Source: Oceanococcus sp041619555 (lineage in GTDB: Bacteria; Pseudomonadota; Gammaproteobacteria; Nevskiales; Oceanococcaceae). Taken from it: a stretch of 64,000 bases of DNA. A model generated the notes under the pieces. That model was not told the origin of the DNA, did not search any database, and saw nothing but the letters and a program-made list of their open reading frames with translations. A program made the translations under genes and the position numbers. The stretch covers positions 1 to 64,000 of the forward strand of contig JBFKDQ010000015.1 in the NCBI GenBank assembly GCA_041619555.1. The letters run 5' to 3'. Below are positions 33,901 through 41,079 of this stretch, piece by piece; within the stretch, counting starts at the first letter, position 1; each line of letters begins with the position of its first letter.

Positions 33901-33964
33901 CCTTGGCTGGCTGTTGATCGCCCTGCTTCTGCCGTTGCGCCTGCGGCGGTCGCATCAGCGTTAA
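30926..33964 (+). CDS. Secreted BNR-repeat/FnIII/PKD protein with GlyGly-CTERM tail
   Basis: A 1012-residue exported protein. Signal peptide 1-26 (ends STAHA). An N-terminal beta-sandwich region (about 45-140) is followed by a beta-propeller with at least five Asp-box motifs (FSDDDGESWTPG, RSDDGGQTFGPG, SEDAGMTYAA, SKDKGLSWAN, TYDGGKTWDL), a fibronectin III domain (about 630-700), a further beta domain, a PKD domain (WSLDFGDGES ... HSYLSEGVYRAKATV) and a C-terminal GlyGly-CTERM sorting signal (RGGSLGWLLIALLLP then RLRRS). The propeller is sialidase-like, but I do not see the sialidase arginine triad, so enzymatic activity is open. ATG 30926 has GAGG at 30911; the upstream in-frame ATG at 30866 would precede the signal peptide by 20 residues. 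Confidence 0.85.
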   Translation: MICNRPQTWFAQSLAVLALGLSTAHAATPSEGSVSPASPELVFESGPHLISNPAYPDTGACLNPALVCDDFALAVEVPADVPASQSVRLTVRTEAPLGEDYDIYLLDDGGQEINSSASGGTPEEMVLLLQAGTQNYTVRIIPWLVTGTVATTKITLEFIETQTGGDESGPQAGLGDGKLPLNPEAPRYSVYVSPPEEGNDAGEPTVGYNPLTKRAMFISYVNALRVTFPENLDEALPESCDANWENKSGLITTLNSLDPIMTTDQDTGRTFNSQLSGANSLFEFSDDDGESWTPGQIGVPNGGADHQGVVAGPYPADFPIGGLLYPNAVYYCSQSVASAFCSRSDDGGQTFGPGYPFKNTDCSAGGLHGHPKVAPDGTLYIPDSSQCVLPLGETAEKVVTFVSEDAGMTYAARPIPTSEGGAGSDPSIGIATDGTAYMCYENADGTTRVAVSKDKGLSWANDQDIGAAAGLVATRFPAMIAGDPDRAACAFLGTTTEGPDLELGFTGVWYPYIATTYDGGKTWDLVNLSPDDPVQGFGGVGTSGTNRNLLDFNDLELDDMGRPLFAYADGCIGGCVIDPSQNSFAAKATLARQSGGRSLYAKYDDQFRSGPQPPKAACPLARHSQRTVNQTVIGWNAPDNGGLEISNYQVYRSEQPTGPFVLIGNSSKTRFIDSTADPAVTTYYYKVVAENEAGTSPQSNVLSLPLSTQKEVDTCSLPGAMIIQDPAGDSPVSDYDVLSFSVAEPADFADHFVFTLKLAGFTASEPPPSSFYPVLFPLLNNLYLAFDVTLGAPRFVHGQFVELPQGLLQFNEAGSLDSRSSYGADGTVVMIVPKVLFGELEAGDVIAGFDIRSRMGASAAPSRDTAGPADYIVRGHENCRSRRNALVIAELSSSRNEGRAPTTVEFTISGQASDGSRLSSWSLDFGDGESVEKQPFNSTGIARISHSYLSEGVYRAKATVRDSQGRSSANLAEQTIEIGVAERSLSALRGGSLGWLLIALLLPLRLRRSHQR

Positions 33965-33987
33965 ACTCGGCATTCCATGCTGAACCG

Positions 33988-34023
33988 GCCGGCCCTGGAT
34001 TCGTTCAGGGCCGGCTTTTTTTT
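33988..34023 (+). terminator. Rho-independent terminator after the BNR-repeat gene
   Basis: A perfect 10-bp GC-rich stem (33988-33997 with 34006-34015), loop of eight, followed by eight T (34016-34023). Confidence 0.95.
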
Positions 34024-34042
34024 GATCTGAAGAAGCACGACC

Positions 34043-34579
34043 ATGCCCAGTTCCGCACTCCACATCCGCCCCGCAGACGCCGCGGACTGCCGCGCCATCT
34101 GTCGCATTTACGCCCATCATGTGCGCCACGGCATTGCCACCTTCGACGAGTCACCACCAATTGTCAGCGACCTGCAGAAGCGCCTGGATCTGGCGCAGCA
34201 GGCAGGCCTGCCGTGGCTGGTCGGGCAGATCGACGAAGCGCTGATCGGCTACGCCTGCGCCAATCCCTGGAAAGCCAAATCAGCCTATCGTTTCAGCGTC
34301 GAAACCAGCATTTACCTGGCGCCACAGGCGCAGTCGCGCGGCCATGGCCGCAGTCTGTATGCGGCCTTGCTGCAGGCCCTGGATCAAAGCACGGTGCACC
34401 AGGCCGTGGCCTGTATTTCCTTGCCGAACCCACGCAGCGAGGCCCTGCACCGTCGCCTGGGCTTCATGCCCTGCGGGCACTTCCGGCAGGTGGGCTACAA
34501 ATTTCAGCGCTGGATCGATGTGGCCTACTGGCAAAGAAGCTGCGGGACGAAGCGGGAAACCACCGGCCGCGAACGATGA
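34043..34579 (+). CDS. GNAT N-acetyltransferase, phosphinothricin acetyltransferase-like
   Basis: A 178-residue GNAT enzyme similar to the MnaT/Pat group, which acetylates L-methionine sulfoximine, phosphinothricin or related amino acids. Family features: IRPADAADCRAICRIYAHHV at the N terminus, GIATFDESPP, the acetyl-CoA loop QAQSRGHGRSLYAAL (motif A, Q-x-x-R/G-x-G-x) and SLPNPRSEALHRRLGF followed by GHFRQVGYKFQRW. It follows a strong terminator directly, so it has its own promoter. Substrate not deducible. Confidence 0.88.
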   Translation: MPSSALHIRPADAADCRAICRIYAHHVRHGIATFDESPPIVSDLQKRLDLAQQAGLPWLVGQIDEALIGYACANPWKAKSAYRFSVETSIYLAPQAQSRGHGRSLYAALLQALDQSTVHQAVACISLPNPRSEALHRRLGFMPCGHFRQVGYKFQRWIDVAYWQRSCGTKRETTGRER

Positions 34580-34592
34580 GCGCCGCTGACGC

Positions 34593-35585
34593 CTAGCTGC
34601 CGGCGATGAGACTGACCTGATTGCGCCCGGCGGTCTTGGATTGATACAGGGCCTCATCAGCGCGCAGCAGCAAACGATCCACCGCCATCGCCGCGAAATC
34701 TGCATCTTGCTCCAGCCCGGCGACACCGATTGACACGGTGATCACCCCCAGCGGCGCGGCCGGATTCGGAATGCGCTGCTGCCGGATCCGCTCACACAGT
34801 CCGGCGAGGCGCTTGTGCGCGGTCCAGGGATCAATCCCCGGCATGGACAGGGCGAATTCGTCCCCGCCGTAACGGCCCACCGCATCCTGATCCTTGCGCA
34901 GATAGTTCTGGGTCATGTCCGCCACCCGCCGCAGCACCTCATCCCCCTCCGCGTGGCCGAGCTGGTCATTGATCTGCTTGAAATAGTCGATATCCAGCAT
35001 CGCCACCGCCAGGCTGCCATGGCTGCGGAAAGCCCGTCGCCAGTCTGCATCCAGCTTGAGATCGAACTCCCGGCGGGTCAGCAGACCGGTCAGGGTGTCA
35101 CGCTGGCTGAGCTGCCGCAGGCGCAACTGGTCTTCGATCAGCCCGGCGCATTCCCCCAGCAGGCGGCGCTCGGCGATGCTCAGCTTGCGCCCGTTAGGCG
35201 CGCTGGCACACAGCACACCGATATTTTCCCGGCTCGGACTGCGCACCGGAATTCCGGCATACAGGCCGATCCCGTCGGCAGAGCCCCCGGTCTCTGCGGT
35301 CTGGTCAGCCAGATTCAGGTGATCCAAGAACAGGGCACGCCCCTGCCGGATGACATGCAGACTGAGATCCGTCTCCCGTGTGGCCTTGTGCAAACCACGG
35401 CCGAAACTTGCAATCAAACGCGGTTCATCGCCATGAAAGACGAAAAACGCCACCAGCGGAACGCGCAAGGCGGTGCCGGCAATCTGCACCACACGCGACA
35501 GTTCCGGCTCGGTTCGGTCCTCGCGCAGGCCGATGGCATCGACCTCGTCTGCCCGCATCTGCGCGGTGAATTCCGTCTCCCGCAT
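34593..35585 (-). CDS. GAF-GGDEF diguanylate cyclase
   Basis: A 330-residue cytoplasmic protein with an N-terminal GAF domain (VVQIAGTALRVPLVAFFVFHG ... GIPVRSPSRENIGVLCA) and a C-terminal GGDEF domain with the intact active site GRYGGDEFALSM. The inhibitory-site arginine of RxxD is lysine (KDQD, five residues before GGDEF), so product inhibition may be weak. It should make cyclic di-GMP in response to a GAF ligand. ATG 35585 has AGGGA five bases upstream; ATG 35600 shares its A with the preceding stop and is the alternative. Third gene of a run starting with the metalloprotease. Confidence 0.9.
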   Translation of the reverse strand: MRETEFTAQMRADEVDAIGLREDRTEPELSRVVQIAGTALRVPLVAFFVFHGDEPRLIASFGRGLHKATRETDLSLHVIRQGRALFLDHLNLADQTAETGGSADGIGLYAGIPVRSPSRENIGVLCASAPNGRKLSIAERRLLGECAGLIEDQLRLRQLSQRDTLTGLLTRREFDLKLDADWRRAFRSHGSLAVAMLDIDYFKQINDQLGHAEGDEVLRRVADMTQNYLRKDQDAVGRYGGDEFALSMPGIDPWTAHKRLAGLCERIRQQRIPNPAAPLGVITVSIGVAGLEQDADFAAMAVDRLLLRADEALYQSKTAGRNQVSLIAGS

Positions 35586-35599
35586 GTTTTTCCCTAGCA

Positions 35600-36004
35600 T
35601 CACGGATGTCCCGGCGTTGCCCGCTCGCCCGCCAGCCAGCGCCAGCTGTCCAGCACATCGAAGAGCAGGGAAACACCATTGACGACCAGCACACAAAGCC
35701 CATAGACATGGATCATGCCGGTTTCGGCCTGCTGGACGAACAGATGGTGGATCAGAAAGATCTGCAGTGGAATCCAGGCAAACAGATGCGGAATCGACAG
35801 CGCCCGATTCATACCCTGGTAATACAGCATCAGGGGAAGATTACCCAGCAGCACGAATACCCCGGCCAGGGCGGTGGCCTGGCCGACGACCGTGTCCAGG
35901 ACCAGCACACAGGCCACGTTCACCAGGCACAACAGCAGGACCCAGACCTGTACCCACAGGGGCAGGCTGCGGTAGGACCTCGCGATTACCAGCAGTCGAT
36001 TCAT
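35600..36004 (-). CDS. Four-helix membrane protein of unknown function
   Basis: A 134-residue protein with four predicted membrane helices: PLWVQVWVLLLCLVNVACVLVL, ALAGVFVLLGNLPLMLYY, LFAWIPLQIFLIHHLFV and YGLCVLVVNGVSLLFDVLD. No recognised family; not a rhomboid (no GxSG/H dyad). The ATG at 36004 shares a base with the metalloprotease stop, and its own stop shares a base with an ATG of the diguanylate cyclase, so the three genes are translationally coupled. Confidence 0.75.
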   Translation of the reverse strand: MNRLLVIARSYRSLPLWVQVWVLLLCLVNVACVLVLDTVVGQATALAGVFVLLGNLPLMLYYQGMNRALSIPHLFAWIPLQIFLIHHLFVQQAETGMIHVYGLCVLVVNGVSLLFDVLDSWRWLAGERATPGHP

Positions 36005-37830
36005 CAGCGGACGGCGCGCCGCCGACGCAGCAGCACGCCGCCCAGCAGCAGGCACCACAGCCCGACGGCACCACCAGCCTTGGCGGCAGAATTCGATCGT
36101 CCGGCAGCCGGCTCTTCCTGCTCCGCGGACTCGGGGGGCTGATCAGCTTGCGGCGCCAGCAGCAAGGGCCAGCCCTCCTGCACCAGGTAGCCGCAGGCGG
36201 CGAATTCACTCTGGATCACATCCAGTTCGCCGCTGTCATACCCCATGTCGATCGCCGCCTGGTAGGCTGCATTGGCCGCATCATTCTGGGTGGACAGAGT
36301 GTGCGTCATGGCCAGCCCTTCAAGCACCATCAGATCGGTCTTTTCCCGACCAATCTGGTCATAGATTTTCATCAGGCAGGTCGACCAGATCTGGCCACCG
36401 GTATGGATGGCGGGGAAAGGCGTAATGCCCGCCGGCCACGGCAGTGCGTAATTGGTCACCCGCCCGCCCCAGCATTCATTGTGCCCATCCCAGTCGAACA
36501 CCCACTGATACTGTTCGGAGTCCGGTTGCCACTGGCCGAGGCTGCGGCTGTAAGATTGCGCCCAATAATCGCCGAAGCCTTCGCTCAGGCCATCGATATA
36601 GTTGGACAGGCCGCCGAACGTCACCCAGTCGTGCAGGCCATGACCCAGTTCATGCCAGACCACATCGGCATCTTCCGCATCATCAACGCAGCCCTCGCCG
36701 AAAGCCAATTGACCGCTCGCCGGGCTGTAGAAGGAATTGTCATCGCCGTCCAGACCGTGCGGATCGAAACGGACACCACCTTCGTACTGATAGGGCATCA
36801 GTTCCAGACCCAAGGTTTCATTGATGTACTGCATCGATTGCTGGACATGCCAGAACACATTCACCGCTTCGAAACCATCCTCGTTGCGATTGAAAATGAA
36901 ATCGCTGCCAGGCTGCCCGAACAGTCCGAGCTGCGGCGCCTCAAAATCGACCAGTTCCGCCCAGGGGCTGGACAGCCAGTAGAAGCTTCGTTCCTTTCTG
37001 AGTTCGCCCAGCTCACGCAGCTGCACCTGCGCATTGATCTCAAGATAATTGGCATCCTCATTGTCCGTAATCGGCTGGCCATACACCGTACCCGAGCTGG
37101 ACAGAGGATCAGGGTCGAACACACTGCCGTTGGCAGGATGTTCCTCATCATGCAGATAGGCCGCTCGGTCCCACAGCGCCAGGATGGCGCCGTTACGGGC
37201 ATCCACCACCACATCCCAGTCGCCCCTGGGCTTTTGCGCCTGCACCTGAACCTGCCAGGCCAGCACGCTTCCTTTGCCCCGAGGATAGGCCACCAGCGTG
37301 CTGGCCATGTCACCCCGGTACTCGGGCGCCGGGCCGAGCGCCGCCAGCGCCCGTTCCCGCGCCTGCTGCACCGTCAGCGCGGGCTCGCTGACATTCAGCT
37401 CACCCGGCGCCGCGTGAGACCGGGCAAACTGGGTGATGCGATTCTGCGGGCTGATGTGCACGACGTAGCGGCTGCGATAGACCGGCACCTCGCCGAGGTA
37501 GTGGACAAAATGAACATTGCTGCCGGCCGGTCCACGGCGCGTGTGCAGATGCTCCAGCCTGTCTGCCCCCCCGAGTCCGAGCACCTCCGCATGCCGCAGC
37601 AGGAAAGTCCGCGCCTGGCTTTCGGGCGTTGCGCCGACAGCCGCTTCCGAAATCTGGTACCAGCTCAGAACCTGATCATCCTGCGTGGTTCTTGCCGCCG
37701 GACTGAAAATCTGCGTCGGCAACACCGGCAGGATTTCACTGACCGCGCGCGCTGGCGCCTGCTTGGCCACAGCGGATCCCAGGCCAGACAGGCCGAGGGC
37801 GAATATCAATAACAGGTGGTTTCGGGTCAT
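36004..37830 (-). CDS. Secreted fungalysin-like zinc metalloprotease with GlyGly-CTERM-like tail
   Basis: A 608-residue exported peptidase. It has a signal peptide (HLLLIFALGLSGLGSAVA), an FTP/PepSY-type propeptide (about 70-200, ending DVVVDARNGAILALWDR), and a catalytic domain with HELGH (WHELGHGLHDW) and the third zinc ligand in EGFGDYWAQ, the M36 pattern. The C terminus, after an acidic linker, is AGGAVGLWCLLLGGVLLRRRR, a GlyGly-CTERM-like sorting signal. ATG 37830 gives a proper signal peptide; a start at 37872 would add 14 residues. It heads a coupled run with a membrane protein and a diguanylate cyclase. Confidence 0.87.
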   Translation of the reverse strand: MTRNHLLLIFALGLSGLGSAVAKQAPARAVSEILPVLPTQIFSPAARTTQDDQVLSWYQISEAAVGATPESQARTFLLRHAEVLGLGGADRLEHLHTRRGPAGSNVHFVHYLGEVPVYRSRYVVHISPQNRITQFARSHAAPGELNVSEPALTVQQARERALAALGPAPEYRGDMASTLVAYPRGKGSVLAWQVQVQAQKPRGDWDVVVDARNGAILALWDRAAYLHDEEHPANGSVFDPDPLSSSGTVYGQPITDNEDANYLEINAQVQLRELGELRKERSFYWLSSPWAELVDFEAPQLGLFGQPGSDFIFNRNEDGFEAVNVFWHVQQSMQYINETLGLELMPYQYEGGVRFDPHGLDGDDNSFYSPASGQLAFGEGCVDDAEDADVVWHELGHGLHDWVTFGGLSNYIDGLSEGFGDYWAQSYSRSLGQWQPDSEQYQWVFDWDGHNECWGGRVTNYALPWPAGITPFPAIHTGGQIWSTCLMKIYDQIGREKTDLMVLEGLAMTHTLSTQNDAANAAYQAAIDMGYDSGELDVIQSEFAACGYLVQEGWPLLLAPQADQPPESAEQEEPAAGRSNSAAKAGGAVGLWCLLLGGVLLRRRRAVR

Positions 37831-38344
37831 GTTCGCTTGACAACTTGGCGGTGGGCACGCGCGGCGCCGCAAATGGGAATGGCTCGGAGAGGTTTAGGAG
37901 CGCCCGGATTCTTGCTGGTTTGAGGTCCAGCTCCGTTGAACTCCCCCTAATGACGGATAAGGCCGGCAAAAAGGTTCACAGGCGATGTCTAGGACCGCCA
38001 TCTGGCATCCTGCAATGCGCATCGCCGCCCGGCCGATCGGCTACGAATCAGGCCGGGCAAACCTAAGCCCCATCTGGGCGGCCGGCGCCGGCCTGCGCAG
38101 CGCCCCGGGCAGCCGTCCACACGGCCGATTTGCGACCAGCCGCGGCGCACGGAAATAGTGCGCAGCAGCCCGGGTTTTGTCAAAGCCATGCGCATGCAAG
38201 CGCCGAGTTTTCGGCAGCGGGCGAATCATCGATACCGAGGTGCAACCGTCAGGACTTGATATGATGAAACGCAGTGTTCGTCTTGCTACGGACACCGGGC
38301 CTGAAGCCAGGTCATGTCGGGGAACATCAAAGGTGACATCGAGA
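37831..38344. other. Intergenic region between two divergent gene clusters
   Basis: This 514-base stretch separates the minus-strand metalloprotease run from the plus-strand GTPase cluster, so promoters for both must be here. I searched both strands for a cyclic di-GMP riboswitch because a diguanylate cyclase is encoded nearby, and found no match to the conserved core. TATGAT occurs at 38259-38264 but without a good -35. No gene is convincing; an in-frame extension of the coiled-coil gene back to 38177 has no supporting features. Confidence 0.5.
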
Positions 38345-38671
38345 ATGAAAGAGAGCGCCGAACACACGGACGAACAAAGCCGCATCGAAGCCATTCGAGA
38401 CATCCTGTTCGGGCGCCAGATGCAGGAATACACGCAACGCTTCGAGGCCCTGGAAGCCCGCCTCAAGGCGGATCTGCAGGCCACCACCGAGCAGTTGCAG
38501 CATTCGCAGGCTCAGGACACGGAACAGCTGCGAGCCGAAATGACGCAGCAGCGCGCGGAACTGATCAGCAGCTTTACCGATCAGCTGGATCAGTTGCAGG
38601 GCGACAGCATCGGCCGCAGAGAACTGGCGCAGGCCCTGCGCGACATTGCCGATCGATTCGATGGCCGCTAG
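38345..38671 (+). CDS. Small coiled-coil protein, first gene of the GTPase cluster
   Basis: A 108-residue hydrophilic protein that is almost entirely helical: FGRQMQEYTQRFEALEARL, QATTEQLQHSQAQDTEQL and AEMTQQRAELISSFTDQL have coiled-coil heptads, and it ends RRELAQALRDIADRFDGR. No signal peptide, so cytoplasmic. ATG 38345 is preferred (AGGTG nine bases upstream; the glutamate-rich start is typical), over ATG 38177. Only 15 bases separate it from the OmpA-type gene, which indicates an operon; it could be a cytoplasmic adaptor between the OmpA-type protein's N domain and the GTPase. Family not recognised with certainty. Confidence 0.8.
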   Translation: MKESAEHTDEQSRIEAIRDILFGRQMQEYTQRFEALEARLKADLQATTEQLQHSQAQDTEQLRAEMTQQRAELISSFTDQLDQLQGDSIGRRELAQALRDIADRFDGR

Positions 38672-38686
38672 GACAAACCCGCACGC

Positions 38687-40579
38687 ATGACTCAAGCTGA
38701 GCTTGGCCGCCTGCGCAGCCTGCTGCTCGATGAAGAGCAAACCAGACTCGAGGCGCTGGAGCGGAGACTGGATGAACAGGGGCCGCTGGAGAAGCAACTT
38801 GCCGGCCTGCTGCCGGCCGCGGTGGCGCATGCCGCCGAATCCGACCCGAAGCTCGGCATCGCGCTGCAGAAGCCCATCCGCGAGGGCGTGGCCCTCACCG
38901 TGCGCGAGGATGCCGAAGGTTTCGCCGAAATCCTGTTCCCGATCATGGGGCCGAGCATTCGCCGTGCCATCGCCGAAGCCCTGAAAGATTTCACCCGCTC
39001 GCTCAATCACAGCATGGGTCGAGGCCTGCTTTGGCGGGTTGAAGCCTTGCGGCGCGGTCTGCCCTACTCCGAAGTGCTGCTTGAGCACACCATGGCCTAT
39101 CGGGTCGAGCAGGCCCTGCTGATCCAGTCCGCCACCGGCCTGGTCATCAGCAAGGCGGAACTCAGCGCCGCGGTAGCCCAGGACAGCGACGCTTTCTCGG
39201 CGATGCTGAACGTGATCCAGGACTTCATCCGTGACTCGTTTTCCGGCGAAAGTCAGATTTCGACCCTGGAACTGGGCAATCGCACGGTCTGGATCACACC
39301 CGGCCAGCATGCCCATCTGGCCTGCGTGATTTCCGGCACCCCCGGTCAACGACTACGCCATCGACTCGCCGACACCGTGGATCTGCTGCAACGTGAATAC
39401 CCGGACCAACTGGAAAACTTCACCGGCGACCGCGACGGCCTGGGCGCCATCGACATCGAGGTGGAACGCTGCCTGAAACCCGACGAAGAGGAGCGTGCAC
39501 AGGCGCAAGCCTCCTATTCACGCTGGCCGCTCCTGCTGCTCCTGCTCTTGCTGGCCGGACTCACCTGGTGGGCCTGGGGCCGATGGAGCCCGTCCAGCAT
39601 CGCAGCGGCTGAACCTGCCGTATCCAGAGCCGAAGAGGTGCTGAACCAGCTGCCCGGCGTACTGATTCACAGTGTCGAGCAACAAGACGGGCAATGGACG
39701 CTGCGCGGCCTGCGCGACCCTCTGAGCGCCGACCCGACGCAGCAGCTGCAAGCCGCCGGAATTCCGACCGATCAGCTCAGGTTGGAACTGATCCCCTTCG
39801 TGTCGCTGACGCCGGCGATGGTGGAGCGACGCGCCCGCCAGGCCCTGCGACTGCCGGAAGGCGTGCAGATGCATCTGGCCGGCAGCACCCTGGTGCTGAG
39901 CGGCGAAGCCGAGGCGGACTGGGTCGCCCGTGTGCAGCGCATGCCCGTGCTGCCGCCTGGCATCGAGCAGGTCGACAGCACCGCACTGAGCGGCCGAGCG
40001 CAGTCGACCAGTCTCGAGGACTTGCGCCAGAGTCTTGAAGTCCCGCCACAGGTCCAGATGTCTCGCTCCGGCCAGGCCCTGAGCTTCACCGGCGTCGCCG
40101 ACCTGGCCTGGATCCGCAGTTTGCCGGCCCGCCTGCAGACGCAGAATCTGCGCCTGGCCGGCGCCACCGAGCTCGAACCACGCGAATGGCAAGAGGCTTT
40201 GGCCCTGGCCAAGCGCGTGCACGAACGCGTTCTGTATTTTGATGAACAGACCGTGCTGAACGCCGCCAGCGGCGCAAGTCTGGATGAACTAGCCGCGACG
40301 ATTCGCCAGCTGGATCGCCTGGCGGAGCGCCTGCAGGCCGGCCTGACGGTCAATCTGGTGGGCTATACCGACGCCAGAGGCGACGCCAGCACCAACCTAA
40401 GCTTGCGTCGTGAGCGCAGCCTGAGCATCCTGCGCGCCTTGCAGGCCCGTCAGGTCCCCGGCCACCGCCTGCAGCTCGATGCACAGCCCAACTACGTTGC
40501 CCCCGCCGGCGCTGGCGTGAACGCACGCAAGCTCATCCTGCAAGTCCATCTTTCAAAACCACAAGGAGGCTGGCTGTGA
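38687..40579 (+). CDS. Membrane protein with cytoplasmic N domain and periplasmic OmpA-type domain
   Basis: A 630-residue protein with an unusual layout. Residues 1 to about 275 have no signal sequence and form a helical cytoplasmic domain (ILFPIMGPSIRRAIAEALKDF, LRRGLPYSEVLLEHTMAYRVEQ in part, MLNVIQDFIRDSF); one membrane helix follows (about 283-300, RWPLLLLLLLLAGLTWWAW); the periplasmic part has repeated BON-like segments (about 320-500) and a C-terminal OmpA/MotB domain (about 515-625) with GYTDARGDASTNLSLRRERS, keeping the aspartate and arginine used for peptidoglycan binding. I recall this N-terminal domain in OmpA-family proteins of many phyla that sit next to a Rab-like GTPase. The next gene overlaps its stop by four bases. 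Confidence 0.85.
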   Translation: MTQAELGRLRSLLLDEEQTRLEALERRLDEQGPLEKQLAGLLPAAVAHAAESDPKLGIALQKPIREGVALTVREDAEGFAEILFPIMGPSIRRAIAEALKDFTRSLNHSMGRGLLWRVEALRRGLPYSEVLLEHTMAYRVEQALLIQSATGLVISKAELSAAVAQDSDAFSAMLNVIQDFIRDSFSGESQISTLELGNRTVWITPGQHAHLACVISGTPGQRLRHRLADTVDLLQREYPDQLENFTGDRDGLGAIDIEVERCLKPDEEERAQAQASYSRWPLLLLLLLLAGLTWWAWGRWSPSSIAAAEPAVSRAEEVLNQLPGVLIHSVEQQDGQWTLRGLRDPLSADPTQQLQAAGIPTDQLRLELIPFVSLTPAMVERRARQALRLPEGVQMHLAGSTLVLSGEAEADWVARVQRMPVLPPGIEQVDSTALSGRAQSTSLEDLRQSLEVPPQVQMSRSGQALSFTGVADLAWIRSLPARLQTQNLRLAGATELEPREWQEALALAKRVHERVLYFDEQTVLNAASGASLDELAATIRQLDRLAERLQAGLTVNLVGYTDARGDASTNLSLRRERSLSILRALQARQVPGHRLQLDAQPNYVAPAGAGVNARKLILQVHLSKPQGGWL

Positions 40580-41079
40580 CGCAGCAAGTCAGCAAGATTT
40601 GTCTACTGGGCGACTTCAGCGTCGGCAAGACCAGTACCGCCCGCCGTTTCGTCAGCAATGCCTACGATGACAAGTACCTGACCACCGTGGGGGTCAAAAT
40701 CGACACCAAAGTGCTCACGCTCGAGGATGGCCGCAGCATCAAGTTCGTGGTCTGGGACATCGCCGGCACGGACACCGCCACGCCAATTTTCAACAGTTAT
40801 CTGCGCGGCGCCGCCGCCTATCTGCTGGTGGTTGACGGCACCCGGGAGGAAACCCTGGACGCCGCTCTGGGCCTGGCCGAACAGCTGCAGAGCGCGCTCG
40901 GCGCGCTGCCCTGGGTCGGCTTGCTCAACAAGGCGGATCTGGTCGAGCAGTGGGCGATCGATGATGCGCGCATCCAGGCTCTGAGCGCCAGCGGCCAGAC
41001 CTGGCTCAAAACCAGCGCCCTGACCGGCGACAATGTCGAAGAAGCTTTCGCCATGCTGGCCCGGCAGATTCTCAAATGA
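40576..41079 (+). CDS. Rab/Ras-like small GTPase
   Basis: A 167-residue Ras-superfamily GTPase. G1 GDFSVGKT (12-19), switch I threonine in YLTTVGVK (T37), G3 WDIAG (60-64), G4 NKAD (118-121) and G5 TSAL (about 149-152) are all present, and the spacing is Rab-like. The residues equivalent to Ras G12, G13 and Q61 are Phe14, Ser15 and Thr65, which predicts slow intrinsic hydrolysis. There is no C-terminal cysteine, so no lipid anchor; a membrane partner is more likely, and the upstream OmpA-type protein has a cytoplasmic domain that could serve. GTG 40576 has AAGGAGG (40563-40569) six bases upstream and overlaps the preceding stop. Confidence 0.93.
   Translation: MTQQVSKICLLGDFSVGKTSTARRFVSNAYDDKYLTTVGVKIDTKVLTLEDGRSIKFVVWDIAGTDTATPIFNSYLRGAAAYLLVVDGTREETLDAALGLAEQLQSALGALPWVGLLNKADLVEQWAIDDARIQALSASGQTWLKTSALTGDNVEEAFAMLARQILK

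Noticed and set aside
30926..33964. Assignment of the BNR-repeat protein as a sialidase
   Set aside because: Asp boxes are present, but the arginine triad and FRIP motif expected of a sialidase were not seen.
37831..38344. Cyclic di-GMP riboswitch upstream of the metalloprotease or the GTPase cluster
   Set aside because: A short GGGCAAACC stretch occurs near 38058, but the second conserved half and the tetraloop receptor are missing on both strands.
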